From NCBI GenBank assembly GCA_963977135.1, contig CAXBNN010000002.1, positions 434,001 to 498,000 on the forward strand: a DNA stretch of 64,000 bases. The letters run 5' to 3'. The notes beneath the pieces are model-generated. The model worked only from the letters and a program-made list of their open reading frames with translations. It was not told the origin of the DNA and did no database searches. Shown here piece after piece: positions 1 to 8,854 of this stretch; the stretch's first letter is position 1; every line of letters starts with the position of its first letter. This DNA comes from UBA2040 sp963977135. GTDB taxonomy: Bacteria; Bacteroidota; Bacteroidia; Flavobacteriales_D; Crocinitomicaceae. The translations under genes were made by a program, and so were the position numbers.

Positions 1-47
1 GATTTCCCTACATTCGGACGACCTACTATTGCTACAATATTTCCCAT
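1..47 (-). CDS. der: Ribosome biogenesis GTPase Der (EngA), N-terminal fragment
   Basis: Only the first 15 codons are in the window; the gene continues past the left edge. The reverse strand reads MGNIVAIVGRPNVGKS, which matches the N-terminus of the double-GTPase Der: a beta strand followed directly by the P-loop GRPNVGKS. Der helps assemble the 50S ribosomal subunit. It lies just downstream of era on the same strand, a second ribosome-assembly GTPase. The call rests on a short stretch, but the GRPNVGKS signature so close to the start is characteristic. Confidence 0.85.
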   Translation of the reverse strand, partial: MGNIVAIVGRPNVGK

Positions 48-91
48 TATTTTTTATAATTATTTAGGGCGTAAAATTTTCCCCACAGTTC

Positions 92-111
92 GGACGAAAA
101 ATTTTTCGTCC
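92..111. repeat. Perfect 20-bp palindrome between era and der
   Basis: GGACGAAAAA followed by TTTTTCGTCC, a perfect inverted repeat with no loop. It begins immediately after the era stop codon. On the minus strand no T-run follows it, so a classical intrinsic terminator is not clear. It could be a weak attenuator or an RNA-processing hairpin between the two GTPase genes. Confidence 0.4.
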
Positions 112-987
112 CTAGTAACCGTATTTTTTTAATTTTGAGTCGGATGTTCGCCAATCTTTATCGACTTTCACGAAGGTATCCAAAAACACTTTTTGATCGA
201 TGAATTTTTGAATTTCAAGTCTAGATTCACGACCTATTCTTTTCAACATTTCACCACCTTTACCAATTAAAATACCTTTTTGCGTATCCCGCTCAACGAT
301 AATTACCGCTCTGATTTTAGTGATTTCAGGTTCTTCGATATATTCCTCAATTTCAACTTGTGTTGCGTATGGAACTTCTTTTTTGGTGTGGATGAAAATC
401 TTTTCTCTTATAATTTCAGAAATAAAGAATCGCATAGGGCGATCAGATAATTCCTCTTTATCATAATAAGCAGGACTTTCAGGTAACAAAGAAACCAATT
501 TCTCAATTATTCCCTCCATATTGAAGCCGTGCAAAGCTGAAATTGGAAAAACATCTGCATTGGGTAACTTTTCAGCCCAATAAGCCAAACGTTCAGCAAC
601 TTTTTCTTGATCCCCCAAATCCATTTTGTTGACCAAAACCAATACAGGAACTTTCATTTTTGAAATTTTCATAAGGGTTTCCTCATGATTCATTTCATTT
701 TCGTAAATATCTGTGATGAACAACAATACATCCGCATCTTGCAATGAAGTGTTCACGTATTTCATCATGTGATCGTGCAATTTGTAGGCAGAATTCACAA
801 CTCCAGGCGTATCCGAGAAAACGATTTGGTAATCATCTTCATTCAACATACCCAAAATACGGTGACGAGTTGTCTGCGCTTTCGAAGTCACGATAGACAT
901 TTTCTCGCCCATCAACTTATTCATCAAGGTCGATTTACCCACATTTGGACTACCAACTATATTTACAAAACCTGCTTTGTGTGCCAT
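112..987 (-). CDS. era: GTPase Era
   Basis: Era is an essential GTPase that binds the 3' end of 16S rRNA during 30S maturation. The 291-residue product has the usual family length. GTPase motifs are visible in order: P-loop GSPNVGKST near residue 12, DTPGV near 59, NKMD near 120 and SAL near 149. The C-terminal third carries a type II KH RNA-binding domain with the GXXG-type turn IGKGGEMLKRIG. The ATG is supported by the GTPase domain starting within ten residues and by a TATCTTTG promoter box 18 bases upstream. It is followed on the same strand by der. Confidence 0.97.
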   Translation of the reverse strand: MAHKAGFVNIVGSPNVGKSTLMNKLMGEKMSIVTSKAQTTRHRILGMLNEDDYQIVFSDTPGVVNSAYKLHDHMMKYVNTSLQDADVLLFITDIYENEMNHEETLMKISKMKVPVLVLVNKMDLGDQEKVAERLAYWAEKLPNADVFPISALHGFNMEGIIEKLVSLLPESPAYYDKEELSDRPMRFFISEIIREKIFIHTKKEVPYATQVEIEEYIEEPEITKIRAVIIVERDTQKGILIGKGGEMLKRIGRESRLEIQKFIDQKVFLDTFVKVDKDWRTSDSKLKKYGY

Positions 988-1004
988 TTCTTTATTTCAG
1001 GGTG

Positions 1005-1012
1005 CAAAGATA
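1005..1012 (-). promoter_or_regulatory. -7 promoter box for era
   Basis: The minus strand reads TATCTTTG, a perfect match to the Bacteroidota -7 element TAnnTTTG, 18 bases before the era ATG. No clear TTG -33 element is seen at the expected spacing. Confidence 0.5.
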
Positions 1013-1142
1013 GGGAATTCATCATAGAAATGGTTAAGAAATAGTGAATTGAGTGATATGGGTTTGTGTTATTATATCACAAAAAGAAAATCCGTTTGTA
1101 CATAGGTTTAATTTAAGCGCTTTTGATTTGTTGTTTGTCCGT

Positions 1143-1814
1143 TCAATTCTTCGAACTCATAACCAAATTTAACCTAAAGTATTGACTCTGAAATGTTCCG
1201 CCCATCTCACCTTGGATCACTGGTGACAAATTGTACAAATATTCCAATTGGATGGCTAAATTTCGTTTTTTAACGATTGTTTTATAACCAATTCCTACTC
1301 TTGCAGAATAGGATGTTTTTGGCCTCAAAGAAATTGTATCCGTTGGTTGATCGGTAATTGTTGGGTATTGCAAGGTAGGTCCATAGCTTGAATAAAGACC
1401 TCTTCCACCCGAAAATAAGTTTAAATCTGCAGAAAACCCACCTTGAATATAAAAACGTTTTACCTCTCCAAAATTGAACCTTATGGAAAGAGGAATGTTA
1501 ATCGCCAAAATTGAGGCTTGCACATTTTTATACGAGGTATATTTGTCATCAGAATAGATTGAAGAGTAGGTTTCAAAAGAATTTAATTCTAATCCGAACA
1601 CTAGGTTTTGATACTCCTCTTTGAAGGCAACATGGACGAAACCTATTCCTCCACCAACCCCCCAATTGTTGTTTCCATGCTCTGGTAAACTTGTATTTGC
1701 GTTGAAATAAAACTCGTTGAAAAAGAATTTGTCCTTCGGTCTTTGTTCATCCTGACAAATTCCCGTTCCAATAAAACCAAGACAAAGGATTATTGAATAG
1801 AGGAACTTTTTCAT
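1143..1814 (-). CDS. Outer-membrane beta-barrel protein, PorT-like, function unknown
   Basis: A 223-residue protein with an N-terminal signal peptide (MKKFLYSIILCLGFIGTGICQ). The rest is rich in alternating hydrophobic/aromatic strands and glycines, for example GVGGGIGFVHVAF and SARVGIGYKT, and ends in a strand typical of small outer-membrane barrels (OMP_b-brl type). An eight-stranded barrel would suit the length. It is transcribed away from the pseudouridine synthase gene, and the two share a 47-bp intergenic region. No specific substrate or partner can be inferred. Confidence 0.7.
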   Translation of the reverse strand: MKKFLYSIILCLGFIGTGICQDEQRPKDKFFFNEFYFNANTSLPEHGNNNWGVGGGIGFVHVAFKEEYQNLVFGLELNSFETYSSIYSDDKYTSYKNVQASILAINIPLSIRFNFGEVKRFYIQGGFSADLNLFSGGRGLYSSYGPTLQYPTITDQPTDTISLRPKTSYSARVGIGYKTIVKKRNLAIQLEYLYNLSPVIQGEMGGTFQSQYFRLNLVMSSKN

Positions 1815-1837
1815 TTAACTAAGGTAATTCTATTCCG

Positions 1838-1845
1838 TATCTTCG
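1838..1845 (+). promoter_or_regulatory. Possible -7 box for the pseudouridine synthase gene
   Basis: TATCTTCG, one mismatch from the Bacteroidota TAnnTTTG box, lies 16 bases upstream of the TTG start at 1862. This supports a start near 1862 rather than further upstream. Confidence 0.35.
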
Positions 1846-1861
1846 CAAAAATTATTCAAGC

Positions 1862-3544
1862 TTGAAAGCGATAAATTTCTTCAGATTATTTCAAACCCCG
1901 ATAGAAGGAATTGGCTTGCCCGAAAAATTTACCTTCCCTTTTTATTACGAACCTCATTCTCTAGCATTAATTGCTGCTAAAGAATTGCAAGCTTATTTAG
2001 AAAAACAAGCAGATTTTACGCACAATTTTGGGGACGATAACTCCAAAGATGAAAAAGCTTTGGGTAAAATGTTTGGAGTTTTGGTCGTGAAAAATTCAGA
2101 CGGAGAATTAGGCTATTTGTCTGCATTTTCTGGAAAAGTTGCAGATAGTAATCATTTACCTGGGTTCGTTCCACCAGTTTTTGATATCCTCGAAAAGGAT
2201 GGTTTTTACAAAATTGAAGAGCAAGAAGTAAATGAATTGAATCGTCAACTTGAAGTTGGTATGGAAGATTCAACTTTATTGGCTAAACGAGAAACTTTTT
2301 TGAAAGTTCAACAAGAAAGCGAAGGAGAAATTAAAGCATGTAAACTTTATAACTCCGAGAATAAGAAATTGAGAAAACAGCGACGTTTCGAAGCTCAATC
2401 GACACTTTCTGGAGATGAATTATTGACGCTAAATAAAGAACTCGACAAACAAAGTAGCCAAGAACATTTCTTTTTGAAAGATTTGACCAAACGTTGGAAG
2501 GCGGAACTTGAAAAGGCAAAATTTGAGTTGGAACTTGAGGAGAAAAAGATAGCTGAACTGAAATCGAAACGAGGCAAACGCTCCGCTGAATTGCAGAAAA
2601 AGATTTTCAAAGCGTATTCATTCCTCAATAAAAAAGGTGAATCAAAATCGCTACTAGATATATTCTCGTTCCTCGACCCATTATTTCCCCCGGCTGGTTC
2701 GGGTGAATGCGCTGCTCCAAAATTGCTTCATTATGCTTATCAAAACAACTTTGAACCAATTGCTTTAGCCGAATTTTGGTGGGGACAATCTCCAAGTTCT
2801 GAGATTCGACAACACAAAAATTATTATCCGGCTTGCAAAAGTAAATGCGAACCTATTTTGAGTCACATGCTTGAAGGTTTGGAAGTTGATGTAAATCCAT
2901 TACTTTCAAATCCATCTTATGGGAAAACGATAGAGATAGTTTATGAAGATGAACATCTATTGGTCGTGAATAAGCCGAATGAGTTTCTTTCTGTTCCCGG
3001 AGTTCATTTGACTGATTCTGTTCAGACCCGAATGAAAGAAAAATATCCAGATGCAACTGGCCCTCTTATAGTTCATCGATTGGACATGTCTACATCTGGT
3101 TTAATGATAATAGCCCTTACCAAAGAAGTTCATAAATCATTGCAAAGTCTTTTCATCAAACGAAGTTTAAAAAAACGATATGTTGCTATTTTAGATGGAG
3201 AAATTGATGGGGATGAAGGGTTTATTAATCTTCCATTAAGACTTGACATCGATGACCGACCTCGACAAATGGTTTGTTTTGAACACGGAAAAAGTTCTCG
3301 AACTCAATGGAAAGTAATTGAGCGCAAAGATGGTAAAACGAAAGTGCAGTTAAGTCCAATAACTGGTCGAACGCATCAATTACGTGTTCATTCAGCTCAT
3401 AAAGACGGGCTCAGCGTGCCAATTTTGGGCGATGACTTATACGGCAAGAAAGCTGAACGACTTTATTTGCATGCGGAAAGCTTGGAGTTCATTCATCCTA
3501 TTTCAGAGGAACTACTTGTGATTGAAGCTCCCAGTGAATTTTAA
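1862..3544 (+). CDS. RluA-family RNA pseudouridine synthase with long N-terminal extension
   Basis: Isomerises uridine to pseudouridine in structured RNA. The C-terminal ~210 residues hold the RluA catalytic core, with the signature HRLDMSTSGL (catalytic Asp) at about residue 404 and GRTHQLRVH near 500. The first ~350 residues are an extension: a globular start, then a highly charged coiled-coil segment at about 130-265. RluA and RluC of E. coli are only about 220-320 residues long. The start is a TTG; the next in-frame Met is near residue 69 and would remove sequence that looks conserved (LPEKFTFPFYYEPH). Related long forms occur in Bacteroidota and are usually annotated as the tRNA-U32/23S-U746 enzyme; the exact target is not shown here. 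Confidence 0.85.
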   Translation: MKAINFFRLFQTPIEGIGLPEKFTFPFYYEPHSLALIAAKELQAYLEKQADFTHNFGDDNSKDEKALGKMFGVLVVKNSDGELGYLSAFSGKVADSNHLPGFVPPVFDILEKDGFYKIEEQEVNELNRQLEVGMEDSTLLAKRETFLKVQQESEGEIKACKLYNSENKKLRKQRRFEAQSTLSGDELLTLNKELDKQSSQEHFFLKDLTKRWKAELEKAKFELELEEKKIAELKSKRGKRSAELQKKIFKAYSFLNKKGESKSLLDIFSFLDPLFPPAGSGECAAPKLLHYAYQNNFEPIALAEFWWGQSPSSEIRQHKNYYPACKSKCEPILSHMLEGLEVDVNPLLSNPSYGKTIEIVYEDEHLLVVNKPNEFLSVPGVHLTDSVQTRMKEKYPDATGPLIVHRLDMSTSGLMIIALTKEVHKSLQSLFIKRSLKKRYVAILDGEIDGDEGFINLPLRLDIDDRPRQMVCFEHGKSSRTQWKVIERKDGKTKVQLSPITGRTHQLRVHSAHKDGLSVPILGDDLYGKKAERLYLHAESLEFIHPISEELLVIEAPSEF

Positions 3545-3564
3545 AAGAACTTTTTAAACACAAA

Positions 3565-3594
3565 AAAAGAGGAGCTCTTTCGAACTCCTCTTTT
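3565..3594. terminator. Bidirectional intrinsic terminator
   Basis: Inverted repeat with arms AAAAGAGGAG and CTCCTCTTTT around a 10-base loop. The outer A and T tracts let it work in both directions: downstream of the pseudouridine synthase gene (+) and downstream of the initiator tRNA (-). Confidence 0.8.
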
Positions 3595-3597
3595 CAA

Positions 3598-3673
<76 letters not shown>

Positions 3674-3773
3674 ATATATCTTTATTGCTTATTTCTTATT
3701 TCAAAACACTTGATCGTTTTCAAATGCGTGTGCAAAGATACAGACTTTTTTCTGATATCAAATCAAAAAATTG

Positions 3774-4271
3774 TTAATCTTCATCAATTTCTTTGTGATT
3801 ATCATTGTTATCAATCAATTCTATCTTCTCACCACGTAATTCTGGTCGACGGATTTGTCCTCCGTGATTTCCAATTAAAACCATCAATAAAAATGAAATC
3901 ACTGAAAGCACTAATGTTCCCCATAATCCTTTTTTGTAATTCAAATGCTTATTTCGATTCATGAGAAATAACATCAATACTGAAAAAACACCTAAAACTA
4001 TAGCTAGGATTAATCCTTTTTCGGCTAATTCCTCATGCTCGTGTGCCATATCATGCGAGAATCCTGGAAACTTATCGACCATATGTTCAGCTGGTTCACC
4101 GGTTAAAAACGCCGGAATTGTAATTAGGGCAACCAGGGCGAATGTTGCCAAGCCCACTTTTTGTAGTGTTTTATTTCCTCTGGAAAGTCCTAAAAACAAT
4201 AAGATTAAACCGAACAATGTCCCCAAAATAGGCATGTGGTTAAGAACGAGATGCAAATGAGCTGGTGTCAT
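3774..4271 (-). CDS. DUF2231-like integral membrane protein
   Basis: A 165-residue protein with four predicted membrane helices, approximately at 8-25, 37-57, 87-108 and 118-138. It begins MTPAHLHLVLNHMPILGT, a His-rich first helix resembling the DUF2231 group (usually H-P-hhhH-hP). A conserved-looking His-rich loop (HDMAHEHEE) lies between helices 2 and 3, and the tail is acidic. The reading frame extends 22 codons further upstream, but that part is hydrophilic and the start at 4271 gives a clean N-terminal helix. Function unknown; a haem or metal role is possible from the histidines but unproven. Confidence 0.6.
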   Translation of the reverse strand: MTPAHLHLVLNHMPILGTLFGLILLFLGLSRGNKTLQKVGLATFALVALITIPAFLTGEPAEHMVDKFPGFSHDMAHEHEELAEKGLILAIVLGVFSVLMLFLMNRNKHLNYKKGLWGTLVLSVISFLLMVLIGNHGGQIRRPELRGEKIELIDNNDNHKEIDED

Positions 4272-4406
4272 AATATGTTTTTCTTTTCCTTTACGAGTTT
4301 CGTTGAAATTGGTTTCATTTTCAAAGGTTAAAGACACTTTTCACGCACTTCACAATTTTACTTGTTACTTTTGTTTAGATTTCACTTATATAGAAAAAAA
4401 GAAACC

Positions 4407-5192
4407 ATGATAAAGAAATTTGCCTTTTTTATATGTCTCATTTTAGTCGCTTCCTGTCAAAACACTGCCGAAAGTCCAACCGAGAATAGTGTAGAAACTA
4501 CCTCAAATCCTAAAGTTGATGAAATTCAATCTATTATAGAAAATATAAACTCAAAAACAGGAGAATTAACGGTTGCCAATAGTTTGTCTTATCAACACAA
4601 TGATGGCTCCTCAGAAGAGGTTTTTGCCTATTTAAATGATAAACAAGAAATTGTAAAACTCGAAGAAAAATTTAAAAATGGTAAGAACAGCAATTCAGGT
4701 GTTCGATTCTTCTATTTCGAGAATGGAAAAAGAATAGCGAGCGAAGAACGATTTATTGATGTTGTGAAAGCTAAAGGGCAATTTCGGGAAAGAGTAAGTT
4801 ATTATGATAAATCTGGAAAGCCTTTTCACACGAAGGAACGCAAAACGATGTATGAAGAAGATCTAGAAAAAGTCGAGTTCGCAGCCGTAAAACCATACAA
4901 TAGCTCAATGGAAACGGCCGAAAATGTATTGAACCAAAAAGGGGTTTTCTCAACGACTTTTCAAGGTTTTGCCTCTGATGGACCCATTGACTATTTAATT
5001 GTTGGCGGTCCGGGTAAAACTGGTTTTGCGTCTGCACTGGGAATTCAATATTCTGATAGTCAAATAAATTATCTAAAGGCAAATCAAGAACGATTAATCA
5101 ACGCTCCACTGACGGTTGAATTTGAAAAAATGATGGACGAACGTAAACTAGAGTTTCAAGTTCTTACTCGAGTACAAATTGATAATGAGTAA
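4407..5192 (+). CDS. Putative lipoprotein, function unknown
   Basis: A 261-residue protein with a lipoprotein signal peptide: MIKKFAFFICLILVASC, lipobox V-A-S-C. The reading frame opens 15 codons earlier, but the start at 4407 gives the usual short basic n-region. A Ser/Thr/Asn-rich linker follows the lipidated Cys, then a mixed alpha/beta domain without motifs I recognise. It stands alone between a divergent membrane-protein gene and the TonB-type barrel gene. Confidence 0.6.
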   Translation: MIKKFAFFICLILVASCQNTAESPTENSVETTSNPKVDEIQSIIENINSKTGELTVANSLSYQHNDGSSEEVFAYLNDKQEIVKLEEKFKNGKNSNSGVRFFYFENGKRIASEERFIDVVKAKGQFRERVSYYDKSGKPFHTKERKTMYEEDLEKVEFAAVKPYNSSMETAENVLNQKGVFSTTFQGFASDGPIDYLIVGGPGKTGFASALGIQYSDSQINYLKANQERLINAPLTVEFEKMMDERKLEFQVLTRVQIDNE

Positions 5193-5310
5193 TTTGGAAT
5201 CGTTCACCCATAAATATAGACCGTTTACCTATTTATTGTTCCTTTAACATTTTTTTGGTCAATGAAAACCTTAATTTGTCTTAATATTGTATCCAATTAA
5301 ATGACTATGA

Positions 5311-8070
5311 ATGACGTATTTTAAAGCAATCTTTGTTTTTATCACTCTTTTTTTAGTATCCTCCTCTTTTGCTCAAGAAATGAAAGTTGAAGGTACTGTT
5401 TACGATACAACGGGGATAAAACCGCTGAAAAATGCCGTAGCTGTTGCTATACGAGTACGAGATTCATTAATGCTAGGCTTTGCTAGAACAGATAGTGAAG
5501 GTTACTTTAAACTGAAGGAGTTTCCGCTAGATACTTTTTCACTAATCATTAGTCACCCAAGTTTTGATGATAAAACATATTATGTTTTTGGCCACGAGGA
5601 CAATTATGAAATATTGATTCCAAAGATTACAATGCCATCAAAAGCGCAAGAATTAGACGAAGTAATCATTTATGCCAACAAGAATCCGATATACTACAAC
5701 GGAGATACGCTAGTTTATGTGGCTGATTCTTTTCAGGTTGCGGAGCACGCTGTTGTTGAAGACCTTTTGAAAAAGCTTCCCGGACTTGAGATTGACAAGG
5801 ATGGAAAAATAAAATCTCAAGGAAAAGCTATTGATCAAGTTTTAGTTGATGGAGATGAGTTCTTCGGATCAGACCCTACCATTGCAACTAAAAATCTTGG
5901 CGCCAAAGGTGTTAAAACCGTTCAGGTTTATGAAAAGAAACAGGAAAATGCCGCCGATGGAGAAGAAACCCTCCAAATTCTCGATCTCCGCCTCAAGGAT
6001 GACGCGAAAAAAGGATATTTTGGTCGAGTCTCTGGCGCCACCGACTTCACACAGTTTTACGAAGGTGAATTGCTACTGAACAATTTCAATAAAACACAAA
6101 AAATATCAGTTTTTGTACTTGCCGCCAACACGCCAAAAAGTCAATTTGGGTTTGGAGACATCAATAAATTTGGATTGGATAATGAAGGGGGAAATGCAAG
6201 TTTTTCTGATGATGGCGATATTTCTTACTCAAGTTCAGCAAACCAAGCAGGTATTCCTCAAACTTTAAAAGCAGGTATTTATTTTTCAGATAAATTTGGC
6301 AAGAAAAAACAGTCTGAAATTGGTTTCAATTATTCTTATTACAATTCAAAAAACAACTCACTGAGTGGAAGTAGATCCCAGTATTTCATACAAGATTCAA
6401 CATTCTTTTCAGATGATTCAACCCGTCTGATTACACAAAATGAATCCCATAACTTCAATTTAAGGACAAAGTTTAAATTGGATTCATTAACAACATTAGA
6501 AATCCGACCAAGTATTAGGGTAAATGAAGGAACACAAAATAATTTAGATTATTCAACATGGAGGGATGCTGAAAATATTTTCTCTAGATCGAACAATGTG
6601 ACAAACACAAACGATGCGAAAGAAATTTCATTTACCAACGAAGTGCGTTTCAATCGGAATTTCATGAAGCCACGGCGTCAACTATCTATAAATTATGATA
6701 TTTCCATGAGCGATAACAAGGCGAATGGTTTATTGAACTCGACAAATATTTTTAGCGATACAATCGCACCACCCCAAAGTTTTGATCAAGAAAAAGTAAA
6801 TAATAAATCTTCTACCGATAATTCGGCGAGGATGAGTTATTTTGAACCAATTGGGAAAAAATTTAAAGTACAAGCCGAATATACGTTTGACCAAGGAAAC
6901 TCAGGTCAAATCAAAGAAACACGAGATTATAATACCCTTACAGATAGATATGATTTGGTAAATACCATTTTCTCAAATTCCTTCGACAATCTTCGAACAC
7001 AACACAGGGTTGGTGGTCAGTTGTGGTATGAAACAAAGAAGATTACCATGCACGGCGGTCTTCGGATTCGTAATATAAATCTAGACAATACGAATCGAGT
7101 TACTGATACGTTGATTCATCAAAATTTCACCAATTACCTCCCTATTTTTAGTTTCCGATTTAATCCTTCAAGAAGCACTAGATTTAGTTTGAATTACAAT
7201 ACCAATTCTCGACAACCTTCAGTTACAGATTTATTGCCAGTTCCGGACAACACAAATCCAAACCGTATTAGAACTGGAAACCCAAATTTGAGACCTGATT
7301 ACTCGCATCAAGTCAATTTGAATTTCAATAGTTGGAATGCGCTTAGTGGACGATACATTTATGCAGGAGCTTTTGGAAATGTAACTCAGAATGCCTTTGG
7401 CGATTCTACAGAAATAAATTCAATTGGTCAACAGATAAGCAAACGTGTTAATGTGAAAAATGCGTCAAACATGAGTTTCTGGATGGGATCTGGAATTCCA
7501 ATGTTTAGTAGAAAATTAACGCTTCAACCTAATATTTCTGGAGGAGTTTCGAAATTCACTAGTTATTTAAATGGTGCTGAAAACATAGCAACTAATATTA
7601 GCTTCTCTCCAAGTCTTGGAATTCGATACAATACAGATTCATTGGAGCTTGAAGTTAAATACGATTTAAACTACAATCAACCAAAAAACACTTTGTCTAC
7701 CTTTAATACTCAGGCTTATACAACGCAACTTTATTACTTCGGAGCAACTTGGCGATTGAAACATGGGTTCAAAATCGAAGCAAATACGAGCTATACACTA
7801 AATGGTCAGCGAGCAGTTGGTTACAATACCAATTTCTTCGTTGTTAATGCCGCACTGAGTAAAACATTCTTAAAAACAAGAAACTTAGAATTGTCTTTAC
7901 TGGCTAACGATATATTAAATCAAAATATTTCGAATACACGAGTTATAAATCAGAACGTCGTAACGGATAACAATACTAAAATTATTTCTCGTTATTTCTT
8001 GTTGAAACTGACGTATAGATTTAACAATAATAAAACTACTGAAGAAGATGGACATGGGCGTTGGCACTAG
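5311..8070 (+). CDS. TonB-dependent-receptor-like outer-membrane barrel with carboxypeptidase-like N-terminal domain
   Basis: A 919-residue protein with signal peptide (cleavage after SSSFAQ), a carboxypeptidase-regulatory-like beta-sandwich at about 25-110 (GTVYDTTGIKPLKNAVAVA), a plug-like segment at about 115-250 (ELDEVIIYA, VEDLLKKLPGLEID), then a long beta-barrel with many aromatic-ended strands (OMP_b-brl_3 type). It resembles TonB-linked transporters, but its substrate cannot be read from sequence. Its last 23 bases overlap the following GLPGLI-family gene in another frame, so the two are almost certainly co-translated. This barrel/GLPGLI pairing recurs in Flavobacteriia. Confidence 0.8.
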   Translation: MTYFKAIFVFITLFLVSSSFAQEMKVEGTVYDTTGIKPLKNAVAVAIRVRDSLMLGFARTDSEGYFKLKEFPLDTFSLIISHPSFDDKTYYVFGHEDNYEILIPKITMPSKAQELDEVIIYANKNPIYYNGDTLVYVADSFQVAEHAVVEDLLKKLPGLEIDKDGKIKSQGKAIDQVLVDGDEFFGSDPTIATKNLGAKGVKTVQVYEKKQENAADGEETLQILDLRLKDDAKKGYFGRVSGATDFTQFYEGELLLNNFNKTQKISVFVLAANTPKSQFGFGDINKFGLDNEGGNASFSDDGDISYSSSANQAGIPQTLKAGIYFSDKFGKKKQSEIGFNYSYYNSKNNSLSGSRSQYFIQDSTFFSDDSTRLITQNESHNFNLRTKFKLDSLTTLEIRPSIRVNEGTQNNLDYSTWRDAENIFSRSNNVTNTNDAKEISFTNEVRFNRNFMKPRRQLSINYDISMSDNKANGLLNSTNIFSDTIAPPQSFDQEKVNNKSSTDNSARMSYFEPIGKKFKVQAEYTFDQGNSGQIKETRDYNTLTDRYDLVNTIFSNSFDNLRTQHRVGGQLWYETKKITMHGGLRIRNINLDNTNRVTDTLIHQNFTNYLPIFSFRFNPSRSTRFSLNYNTNSRQPSVTDLLPVPDNTNPNRIRTGNPNLRPDYSHQVNLNFNSWNALSGRYIYAGAFGNVTQNAFGDSTEINSIGQQISKRVNVKNASNMSFWMGSGIPMFSRKLTLQPNISGGVSKFTSYLNGAENIATNISFSPSLGIRYNTDSLELEVKYDLNYNQPKNTLSTFNTQAYTTQLYYFGATWRLKHGFKIEANTSYTLNGQRAVGYNTNFFVVNAALSKTFLKTRNLELSLLANDILNQNISNTRVINQNVVTDNNTKIISRYFLLKLTYRFNNNKTTEEDGHGRWH

Positions 8071-8779
8071 ATTTCTGATAATAATGGGAATGTTGATGAC
8101 CTTTGGTTTTTCACATGCCCAAATAATAACTTCGGGACGAATTGTCTTTGAAAGAAAAACGAATCTTGAAAAGAAATTCAACGACGCCCGTATGAAGGAT
8201 TGGCTGAATGGAAAGAAGGATAAGGTTGATCAATTCGAATTACTCTTCAATGATACTATTTCAATTTTTAAGCCAATAGAAACAGATGAAGTAGATCGAC
8301 TTTCCTGGGCCACTAGTAAAAGCACAGTGTTGCAGAATACAACGTTGAACGAAAAGCTTTTCCTTCTTGATGTAGCTGGTCAGCAAATCTTCGTAAAAGA
8401 TACAATCACACCACGTGAATGGAAAATTACAGATAGCAAAAGAACAATCGATAAATACAGATGTAGAAAAGCTGTCTATGAAAAGAATGACTCTACTCGC
8501 CTATATGCATGGTATGCTGTTGATATTGTTCCTTCTATCGGACCAGAAGGTTTTGGGGGATTACCTGGAGCAATTCTCGGTTTAGCTACAGAAGATGGCG
8601 GCATTATTTATTTCGCGAAAAGTGTCGAGTTTAATGAGCCGAAAGCCGAATCCTTTGTGGTTAACACAAAAAAGAAAGATGTTTATACCCCTGAAAGTCT
8701 GAAAGAGAAATTTGAAAAAGAAATGGGCGGTTCGGAATGGGCGAAAAGAATGTACGACGAAATGTTCCGTTGGCTTTAG
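8048..8779 (+). CDS. GLPGLI family protein
   Basis: A 243-residue secreted protein: a signal peptide ends near FGFSHAQ, and the family motif appears as GGLPGAILGL around residues 175-184. The family is named for GLPGLI; here the motif is slightly degenerate. Members are Bacteroidota-specific, envelope-located and of unknown function. The gene begins inside the end of the upstream TonB-type barrel gene, implying a stoichiometric partner. ATG codons at 8048 and 8054 are both plausible starts. Confidence 0.85.
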   Translation: MDMGVGTRFLIIMGMLMTFGFSHAQIITSGRIVFERKTNLEKKFNDARMKDWLNGKKDKVDQFELLFNDTISIFKPIETDEVDRLSWATSKSTVLQNTTLNEKLFLLDVAGQQIFVKDTITPREWKITDSKRTIDKYRCRKAVYEKNDSTRLYAWYAVDIVPSIGPEGFGGLPGAILGLATEDGGIIYFAKSVEFNEPKAESFVVNTKKKDVYTPESLKEKFEKEMGGSEWAKRMYDEMFRWL

Positions 8780-8802
8780 AGGAAAATAGAAATATGAGGG
8801 AA

Positions 8803-8840
8803 GAAATAAGAAGTTAGACCCCTTTCTAAAATCTTATTTC
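8803..8840. terminator. Bidirectional hairpin between convergent genes
   Basis: Arms GAAATAAGA...TTAGA and TCTAA...TCTTATTTC pair around a short C-rich loop with a small internal bulge. It sits between the ends of the GLPGLI gene (+) and the Nfu gene (-). Confidence 0.6.
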
Positions 8841-8854
8841 AAATTTCTTACTTT

